DNA of 64,000 bases. It comes from Clostridium lundense DSM 17049. Lineage in GTDB: Bacteria; Bacillota; Clostridia; Clostridiales; Clostridiaceae. Positions 58,064-64,000 of this stretch are shown here, piece after piece (position 1 is the stretch's first letter; every line of letters starts with the position of its first letter). The notes beneath the pieces are model-generated. The model saw only the letters and a list, made by a program, of their open reading frames with translations, was not told the origin of the DNA and ran no database searches. The stretch is from NCBI RefSeq assembly GCF_000619945.1, contig NZ_JHVC01000001.1, forward strand, positions 186,001-250,000. Reading direction: 5' to 3'. The position numbers and the translations under genes are program-made.

Positions 58064-58933
58064 ATGAGATATGAAGGAATAGTATACAGGCCTCCAAGTG
58101 AGGCATATAGTTTTATAGTACAAGTGACTGTTGGCTGTGCTCATAATAAATGCAGTTTTTGCAGTATGTATAAGAATAAGAAATTTAGAATAAGAAATTT
58201 AGAAGAAATATTTGCAGATTTAGAAGAAGGAAAAACATATTATAGCAGAGTAGATAAAATATTTTTAGCTGATGGAGATGCTTTATGTCTTCCTACAGAA
58301 CATCTAAAAAAGATATTATTAAAAATAAAGGAACTATTTCCGCAGTGTAATAGGGTAGGTGTTTATTCTACACCTAAAGATATTTTAAGAAAATCTTTAG
58401 AAGATTTAAAAGAGTTAGGAAATTTAGGATTAGGTATAATATACATGGGTCTGGAAAGTGGTAGCGAGGAAATTTTAAAAGATATAAACAAAGGTGTTAC
58501 CCAAGAGGAAATGATTCAGGCTGGTAAAAAGGTGAAGAAAAGTGGAATACCTTTATCTTTAACAGTTATATCAGGTATTGGAGGAAGAGAAAATTTAGAG
58601 AGACATGGAATAGAAACAGGAAAGGTTATTTCTCAGATTAATCCTGATTTTGTAGGACTTTTAACTTTGATGTTAGAACAGGGAACAGAAATAACAAGCA
58701 AGGTGAATAGTGGAGAATTTAATTTGTTAACACCACAGGAAGTAATGTTAGAAACAAAAATTTTACTTCAGAACACAAATGTAACTAATTGTATATTTAG
58801 AAGTAACCATGCCTCAAATTATGTATCATTAAAAGGAACATTACCTTTTGATAAGGAAAGGATAATTAATACTATTGACCAAATTTTGAATGAAGGTTAT
58901 AGATATAAAAGTGAAATTTTTAGAGGACTTTAA
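58064..58933 (+). CDS. radical SAM protein
   Basis: A 289-aa radical SAM enzyme of the small Elp3/YgiQ-like class. The cluster motif is GCAHNKCSFCSMY (CxxxCxxC, near residues 26-33), followed by FLADGDALCLP, YMGLESGSEEIL (SAM-binding Glu/Ser strand) and LTVISGIGG. No additional cysteine cluster or substrate domain is visible, and the substrate is unknown. ATAGGAG precedes the ATG. A tight hairpin terminator begins at the stop. Confidence 0.9.
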   Translation: MRYEGIVYRPPSEAYSFIVQVTVGCAHNKCSFCSMYKNKKFRIRNLEEIFADLEEGKTYYSRVDKIFLADGDALCLPTEHLKKILLKIKELFPQCNRVGVYSTPKDILRKSLEDLKELGNLGLGIIYMGLESGSEEILKDINKGVTQEEMIQAGKKVKKSGIPLSLTVISGIGGRENLERHGIETGKVISQINPDFVGLLTLMLEQGTEITSKVNSGEFNLLTPQEVMLETKILLQNTNVTNCIFRSNHASNYVSLKGTLPFDKERIINTIDQILNEGYRYKSEIFRGL

Positions 58934-58954
58934 AAAAGTGTAGGACACTTTTTT
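58932..58954 (+). terminator. tight hairpin terminator of the radical SAM gene
   Basis: AAAAAAGTGT-AGG-ACACTTTTTT overlaps the stop codon. The form mirrors the GTTGC/GCAAC hairpins of the intergenic element, and the flank TTAGTTGACAGAGAAC is element-like. Confidence 0.8.
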
Positions 58955-59026
58955 AGTTGACAGAGAACAATTGACAGTTAAGGAAGAGTTCCTTTTGTTG
59001 TCACTACAGAAAAGTCCCAAATAAGG

Positions 59027-59060
59027 ACCACCCAGATTTATATAATTAAATCTAGGTGGT
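59027..59060. terminator. hairpin between the radical SAM and glycogen phosphorylase genes
   Basis: ACCACCCAGATTTA / TAAATCTAGGTGGT (one mismatch) followed by TCATTTATTT. It could stop readthrough in either direction; the T-run is weak. Confidence 0.55.
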
Positions 59061-59119
59061 TCATTTATTTAGTGATAATTAATATATAAGAATAGAGAAT
59101 GCGATATTTATTATAAAAG

Positions 59120-61525
59120 TTATTTCCAAATTTCTTCATAATATTGTTTTATAGTATTATCTGAAGAGAATATTCCAGAATTAGCTACATTAATAATACA
59201 GGATTTACTCCAATTATCTCTATTTCTATAAAGAGAATCAATTTTATTTTGGGCTTCTACATAAGAAGCAAAGTCTCTTAGTACAAAATATTCATCATTA
59301 TTTTTTAGTAAAGAGTTGTGTATATCGCTAAATTCATTAGGAGATACACCAAGAGAACTATTTAATAGAGAATCTAAAATTAACTTGATTCTAAAATCAT
59401 TATTATAATATTCATAGGAATTATAACTATGATTTTTTGTATAGTCCAAAACTTGTTCTTTTGTTATTCCAAAGATAACTATATTTCCATCTCCAACGGC
59501 GTCCCTTATTTCAATATTAGCACCATCTAAAGTAGCCAAGGTTAATGCACCATTCATCATAAGTTTCATATTTCCAGTACCTGAGGCTTCCTTAGTAGCA
59601 GTGGAAATTTGCTCACTAACTTGAGCACAAGGAATTATTTTTTCTGCTAAAGATACAGAGTAATTTGGTAAAAAGAATACTTTTATTTTTCCATTTATCT
59701 GAGGATCGTTGTTAATTTTATAGGCTACTGTATTTATAAGCTTTATATTCTTTTTAGCAAGATAATAGGATGGTGCAGCTTTAGCTCCAAAGAAAAAGGT
59801 TCTTGGTATTATATCTAAATTGGGATTTTCTTTAAGTCTTCTATATAAGTCCATTATATTAAATAGATTAAGCAGTTGTCTTTTATACGCATGAAGTCTT
59901 TTTACCTGAACATCGAATATAGAATTTGGGTCAATATCCATTCCATAAGTGGCTTTTGCATAATTTGAAAAAGCTATTTTATTTTCTAATTTTATTTTAT
60001 CAAATTTTTCTCTAAAAGAAGTATCTAGAGAAAAAGGTTTTAATTCTATAAGCTTATCAGGTTCCTTTATCCAGTGATCTCCAATTGATTCAGTAATCAA
60101 GTTAGACAGCTTAGGATTAGCTTGTAGAAGCCATCTTCTATGGGTGATACCATTAGTCTTATTATTAAATTTATTAGGATAAAAGTCATTAAAATTTTTT
60201 AACTCTTGATATTTTAAAAGTTCAGTATGAAGTTTTGCAACTCCATTTACAGAATGACTGCCTACTATAGCTAAGTGAGCCATTCTAATTTGGCCATTTC
60301 CTATAATAGACATAGCGGTTACCTTGTTTTCATCCTTAAACTTTTCTCTTACTTCATTTACAAGCCTTCTATTTATTTCCTCTACTATCATATAAATTCT
60401 AGGAAGAAGTCTTTTAAACATATCTATAGGCCATTTTTCTAGGGCTTCTGACATAATAGTATGATTTGTATAAGCTATGGTATTAGTTGTAATATACCAG
60501 GCATCTTCCCAAGTAAGATTTTCCTCATCTATAAGTAGCCTCATAAGTTCAGCTACAGCTAAGGAAGGATGGGTATCGTTTATGTGTATGGCTATATATT
60601 TGTGAAAGTTATTTATAGGTTCTTTAAGCTTTTTATATCTTCTGAGTATACTTTGTAATCCAGCGCTTACGAAAAAGTATTGTTGCTTTAGTCTTAAGAT
60701 TTTTCCTTCTTGTCTGGAATCATCAGGATATAGTACTTGGGAAATGGATTCTATTAAAGCTTTATATTCTGTAGCTTTGGAATATTCTCCACGAGAAAAT
60801 GAGGCAAAGTCAAAATCTTTGTTTAAAGGTTCTGCACTCCAGAGCCTTAAAGTGTTTACTGTGGAATTATCATATCCTATGATAGGTGTATCATAAGGTA
60901 CAGCTAATATGGTTTCACAATCATGCTCTAAGAATTTTAGTCTACCATTTTCCATGGTAGTTGTAACATTGCCACCAAAGTGAATTTGAACTGCCTTATT
61001 TTCTTTTCTAACTTCCCACATGTTACCTTTTTTTAGCCAGTTATCTGATACTTCAACTTGGTAGCCATCTATTATTTGTTGTTCAAAGAGTCCATAGGTA
61101 TATCTTATACCATTTCCGTGACCTGCAATACCTAAAGATGCCATGGAGTCGAGAAAACAAGCAGCTAGTCTTCCAAGTCCACCGTTGCCTAAGCCTGCAT
61201 CATTTTCTACTTCTTCTATTTCATCTAAATCTATATTTAATTCAGTTAAAGCTTCATTACAAATATCCATTATACCTAAATTAAGGAGATTGCTGTGAAG
61301 AAGCCTTCCAATTAAAAATTCCATAGAAAAATAATATATTTGTTTTTCTTTATTATTGGTGTATTTTTTATTAGTTTTCAACCAATTTTCAGATGCATAG
61401 TCTCTAATTAAGGAGGCTAGAGCAAAGTATTTATGGGAGTTAGAGGATTCCTCGATATCTTCAGCATACATATTTATAAGTTTTTTTCTAAAGTCCTGCT
61501 TAAAAGTTTCCTTATTTATAAGCAA
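59120..61525 (-). CDS. glgP: glycogen/starch/alpha-glucan phosphorylase
   Basis: An 801-aa PLP enzyme releasing glucose 1-phosphate from alpha-1,4-glucan ends. Full family length. The conserved PLP and phosphate site EASGTGNMKLMMNGALTLATLDGANIE is present in pieces (SGTGNMK holds the Schiff-base Lys), as are NDAGLGNGGLGRLAACFLDS near residue 110 and AIHINDTHPS. The TTG start is supported by AAGGGGTGA seven bases upstream. Other glycogen genes are not adjacent; it stands alone, divergent from a sigma-70 gene with a 264-bp gap that presumably holds both promoters. Confidence 0.95.
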   Translation of the reverse strand: MLINKETFKQDFRKKLINMYAEDIEESSNSHKYFALASLIRDYASENWLKTNKKYTNNKEKQIYYFSMEFLIGRLLHSNLLNLGIMDICNEALTELNIDLDEIEEVENDAGLGNGGLGRLAACFLDSMASLGIAGHGNGIRYTYGLFEQQIIDGYQVEVSDNWLKKGNMWEVRKENKAVQIHFGGNVTTTMENGRLKFLEHDCETILAVPYDTPIIGYDNSTVNTLRLWSAEPLNKDFDFASFSRGEYSKATEYKALIESISQVLYPDDSRQEGKILRLKQQYFFVSAGLQSILRRYKKLKEPINNFHKYIAIHINDTHPSLAVAELMRLLIDEENLTWEDAWYITTNTIAYTNHTIMSEALEKWPIDMFKRLLPRIYMIVEEINRRLVNEVREKFKDENKVTAMSIIGNGQIRMAHLAIVGSHSVNGVAKLHTELLKYQELKNFNDFYPNKFNNKTNGITHRRWLLQANPKLSNLITESIGDHWIKEPDKLIELKPFSLDTSFREKFDKIKLENKIAFSNYAKATYGMDIDPNSIFDVQVKRLHAYKRQLLNLFNIMDLYRRLKENPNLDIIPRTFFFGAKAAPSYYLAKKNIKLINTVAYKINNDPQINGKIKVFFLPNYSVSLAEKIIPCAQVSEQISTATKEASGTGNMKLMMNGALTLATLDGANIEIRDAVGDGNIVIFGITKEQVLDYTKNHSYNSYEYYNNDFRIKLILDSLLNSSLGVSPNEFSDIHNSLLKNNDEYFVLRDFASYVEAQNKIDSLYRNRDNWSKSCIINVANSGIFSSDNTIKQYYEEIWK

Positions 61526-61788
61526 AGGAATTCACCCCTTAAATATTAATTTATAGAATATTTTAACAATATTGTATGTTCATATAATATGCTTTTGCTG
61601 TTTATAAGTCAACACTTTTGGAAAGTTTTAAATATTTATTAATAATAAAAGTGATATTAATTTGTATAAAAATTAAATAATTTGTAACAATTCTTTAAAC
61701 TTTATTTTATATAGAAGGATAAAGTTGTAATGTATTGAACTATATTAAGATGGAGATTTGTAGAATAAATTATGTGAGGGTGATTTTT

Positions 61789-62637
61789 TTGAGTAGTTCT
61801 GAATTGAATAATATTGAAGATTATATAAATATGTACCTTAAAGATATAGGAAAGGTAGATTTATTATCTAGGAAAGAAGAAGTAGAGTTAGCTAAAAGAA
61901 TTGAAATGGGTGATGAACAGGCTAAGCAGAAACTTATTGAGGCTAATTTAAGATTAGTAGTAAGTATATCAAAGAAATATGCAGGAAGAGGACTAAATTT
62001 TTTGGATTTAGTTCAAGAAGGAAATATAGGTCTTATGAAAGCTGTAGAAAAATTTGATTATAGAAAAGGTTATAAATTTAGTACATATGCCACTTGGTGG
62101 ATTAGACAAGCCGTAACTAGGGCAATTTCAGATCAATCAAGAACTATAAGAATACCTGTACATATGAATGAAGTGATAAGCAAGGTACTTAAGATTAAGA
62201 AGGAATTAGAACAGAGATTAGATAGGGAGCCTTCGGAACAAGAAATAGCTGAGGAACTTCAAATTCCTTTAGAGAAGGTGAAAAAAATATATAATGTATG
62301 TCAGGAGCCAGTTTCTTTAGAAACTCCTATAGGAGAAAATGAAGATACATATTTAGAGAATTTTATAGCAGATGATACGTATGTTCCAGAGGATAAAGTT
62401 GCTATATCAATGTTAGGAGATATTTTGACTAATTTATTAGGTACATTATCCCCTAGAGAGGAGAGGATTGTAAGATTAAGATATGGATTATTAGATGATG
62501 GTAAATCTAGGACCTTAGAAGAAATAGGAAGGGAATTTAATTTAACTAGGGAAAGAATAAGGCAAATAGAAGCTAATGCCATAAAAAAACTAAGACATCC
62601 AAATAGAATGAGAAAACTACAGGGATATTTGGAATAG
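61789..62637 (+). CDS. group-2-like sigma-70 factor (RpoD/SigA-related, no region 1.1)
   Basis: A 282-aa sigma factor with regions 1.2 to 4 of the primary type: YLKDIGKVDLLSRKEEVELA (1.2), NLRLVVSISKKYAGRG and GLMKAVEKFDYRKGYKFS (2.1-2.3), TYATWWIRQAVTRAI (2.4), region 3, and RTLEEIGREFNLTRERIRQ (4.2). The acidic region 1.1 and the non-conserved insert are absent, and it lies outside a dnaG-rpoD context, so it is a paralogous primary-like factor recognising sigma-A-type promoters. An open frame extends to 61735, but GAGGGTGA is spaced for TTG 61789. Known relatives control stationary-phase or toxin genes; the targets here are unknown. Confidence 0.9.
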   Translation: MSSSELNNIEDYINMYLKDIGKVDLLSRKEEVELAKRIEMGDEQAKQKLIEANLRLVVSISKKYAGRGLNFLDLVQEGNIGLMKAVEKFDYRKGYKFSTYATWWIRQAVTRAISDQSRTIRIPVHMNEVISKVLKIKKELEQRLDREPSEQEIAEELQIPLEKVKKIYNVCQEPVSLETPIGENEDTYLENFIADDTYVPEDKVAISMLGDILTNLLGTLSPREERIVRLRYGLLDDGKSRTLEEIGREFNLTRERIRQIEANAIKKLRHPNRMRKLQGYLE

Positions 62638-62704
62638 TTGAGAGTTAATAAGAATTTTTTCACTGACGTATTTATAGCGGGGAGAAAATTTCCATTTGTA
62701 TTTT

Positions 62705-62757
62705 AAAAAGAACTTTGTTGATTTGATAATTCGTCAAATTAGCACGGTTCTTTTTTA
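62705..62757 (+). terminator. terminator of the sigma-70 gene
   Basis: Outer stem AAAAAGAAC / GTTCTTTTT with inner ATTTGA/TCAAAT and a following T-run. Confidence 0.7.
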
Positions 62758-62878
62758 AATAAACAGAATATTCTCTAAAATTATATAAAAATAAAATTTA
62801 AGGAATAAAATTTTATAGATACTCATAGATATTATATGTAACATGAAGAAATTTGTAAATGAATAAGGAGGATAGAAA

Positions 62879-64000
62879 ATGGGAAGAGAAACTAAATTAG
62901 CAGAAATACTGGCAGCCAAAGGACTACCCATAAATTTTCAAGCAGGAGGTAAAGCACCAGAGGAAATGGTAGATAGGGAGATAAAAAAAGAGCCAACCCC
63001 TAGAGCAAAAAGGCTTAGGGATATTTACTATGATACTTTATCCTCTGCAAACACAGAATTTCCATATTGGTATAACAGAAGATGGAATGAGCTTGAAGGA
63101 GAAGTAACTATTGTAAGAAGAGCAGAGGCTTTGAGATGTGCTTATTCACATTTAACTCCTAATATAATACCAGGGGAAAAATTAGTTATGCAAAAAACTA
63201 ATTACTATAGAGGTTCTTTCCCGATGCCTTGGCTTTCTGAAGGTTTCTTTGTAGCTAAAGAAGACGAGCTTTACAAGGAGGCTTTAGATAGAGGAAGTGC
63301 TAGTGCTGGTGAGCTAAGCAAATTTGGTACTGGTGGAGGAAATGTAACTAAGAGTTTTGGAAATGTAGTATCTATTGCAGGTAAGTTTGGTATGAGACAA
63401 GAGGAAATACCTGTGCTAGTTAAGTTGGCAAAGGAATGGGTAGGAAGATCTGTTGATGATTTAGGACATAAATATGAGCAGATGGTTCCAACTTATGAAA
63501 TGAAAGAAAATATAATGAAAACGCTTATATGCATGTTTGATTCAGGTTTTACGCTACCCCAGGGTCGTGAAGTTGTAAATTATTATTATCCATTACAATA
63601 TGGTTTTGATGAACTTATTAAAATGGCAGAAGAGTGTAAAGAAAAAGTTGCTGGAATGGCTGATGGTGACGGACTGATAGGTATGGATAGACTGTATTTT
63701 TATGAAGCAGTGAAAATTGTATTAGAAGGAATTCAAAACTGGATTTTAAACTATGTAAAAGAAGCTAAAAGATTAGCAAGTGTTACAGAAGATGAAGTTC
63801 AAAAAGGAGAATATGAAGAAATTTCTGAGTGTCTTTCCTGGATAGCTCACAAACAGCCAAGAACATTTAGGGAAGCATTACAGTTAACATATATTATTCA
63901 TTTAGGTTGTATTAATGAAGATGCTATTTCTGGATTATCCCCAGGAAGAGTGGGTCAAGTTTTATATCCTTGGTTTGAACAAGATATTAAAACTGGAAGA
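62879..64000 (+). CDS. glycyl radical arylacetate decarboxylase, HpdB-like large subunit (5' part; runs off the window)
   Basis: 374 codons of an open frame that continues past the end of the window. The N-terminal part closely resembles 4-hydroxyphenylacetate decarboxylase HpdB: FPYWYNRRWNELEGE, VRRAEALRCAYSHLTPNIIP, VMQKTNYYRGSFPMPW, GGGNVTKSFGNVVSIAGKFG, FDSGFTLPQGREVVNYYYPL and LIGMDRLYFYEA. Such enzymes decarboxylate hydroxyphenylacetate, phenylacetate or indoleacetate to cresol, toluene or skatole in amino-acid fermentation. The active-site Cys/Glu and the Gly-radical loop lie beyond the window, so substrate choice is open. RBS AAGGAGGA precedes the ATG at 62879. A small subunit and activating enzyme would be expected next. 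Confidence 0.9.
   Translation, partial: MGRETKLAEILAAKGLPINFQAGGKAPEEMVDREIKKEPTPRAKRLRDIYYDTLSSANTEFPYWYNRRWNELEGEVTIVRRAEALRCAYSHLTPNIIPGEKLVMQKTNYYRGSFPMPWLSEGFFVAKEDELYKEALDRGSASAGELSKFGTGGGNVTKSFGNVVSIAGKFGMRQEEIPVLVKLAKEWVGRSVDDLGHKYEQMVPTYEMKENIMKTLICMFDSGFTLPQGREVVNYYYPLQYGFDELIKMAEECKEKVAGMADGDGLIGMDRLYFYEAVKIVLEGIQNWILNYVKEAKRLASVTEDEVQKGEYEEISECLSWIAHKQPRTFREALQLTYIIHLGCINEDAISGLSPGRVGQVLYPWFEQDIKTGR

Overview
The window is about 64 kb of very AT-rich DNA from a Gram-positive anaerobe. Clostridium sensu stricto is the best fit. The support is the A/T-biased codon use, Shine-Dalgarno sites of the AGGAGG/GGGGTGG type with many TTG and GTG starts, the high-molecular-weight rubredoxin, the HpdB-like glycyl radical enzyme and the AmmeMemoRadiSam genes. 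A proteolytic C. botulinum/C. sporogenes-like species is possible, but I cannot fix the species from sequence alone. I saw no rRNA, tRNA, CRISPR array, phage or intact insertion sequence.

Layout. 0-5.5 kb: secreted wall enzymes (an M15 carboxypeptidase and an amidase_6 protein), a truncated protein-kinase-like protein, and an ECF sigma/anti-sigma pair. 5.5-15.3 kb: housekeeping and stress genes, namely a flavoprotein-rubredoxin, threonine synthase, htpG under a CIRCE operator, two alkylation-repair proteins, a GNAT acetyltransferase, an M24 peptidase, a YjiH-type membrane protein and a 2-hydroxyacid dehydrogenase. 15.5-22.4 kb: a YhgE/Pip membrane protein, a ferritin-like protein, a secreted triple-repeat protein and two chemoreceptors, one cytoplasmic with a PocR sensor. 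22.5-29.4 kb: a tight five-gene exopolysaccharide operon holding a degenerate GGDEF protein with an intact I-site, a DUF2334 deacetylase, a processive GT2 synthase, a BcsB-like protein and a glycosidase-like lipoprotein. 29.5-36.4 kb: a DUF3298 protein, a two-component system, a CHASE4-HAMP-PAS-GGDEF-HD-GYP enzyme that may make or degrade c-di-GMP, and a LapA-like protein. 36.6-39.2 kb: the AmmeMemoRadiSam pair. 39.3-46.4 kb: a GntR/DUF1648 operon with a palindromic operator, an HtrA-like protease paired with a zinc-ribbon/FxLYD membrane protein, small membrane proteins, a CsoR-type-operator-controlled ferredoxin membrane protein and a divergent sigma factor. 46.5-53.2 kb: nucleobase salvage, with a purine permease and phosphoribosyltransferase behind a guanine-type riboswitch and codBA behind a PyrR attenuator; birA and degV lie between. 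53.4-55.6 kb: two broken genes, an acetamidase and an L,D-transpeptidase, each with TGA where Cys is expected. 55.9-64 kb: a polysaccharide deacetylase, a DUF6483 protein, a radical SAM protein, glycogen phosphorylase, a group-2-like sigma-70 factor and the start of a glycyl-radical arylacetate decarboxylase.

Three regulatory links stand out. (1) The promoter of the ECF sigma gene and that of the secreted triple-repeat gene 14 kb away share the pattern TGRAGCGA-N15-TCGTCTTATAAA, which suggests a small ECF regulon. (2) The exopolysaccharide synthase lacks PilZ, while its operon begins with a GGDEF domain that lost catalysis but kept RxxD exactly five residues before the GGDEF position, as in PelD/PssE-type c-di-GMP receptors. 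(3) Purine and pyrimidine salvage operons each carry a recognisable RNA or protein-bound leader. A family of short intergenic elements (a GTTGC-GCAAC hairpin followed by AGAGTAC...GTACTCT ends) is scattered between genes, and one relative carries a 7-bp tandem array.
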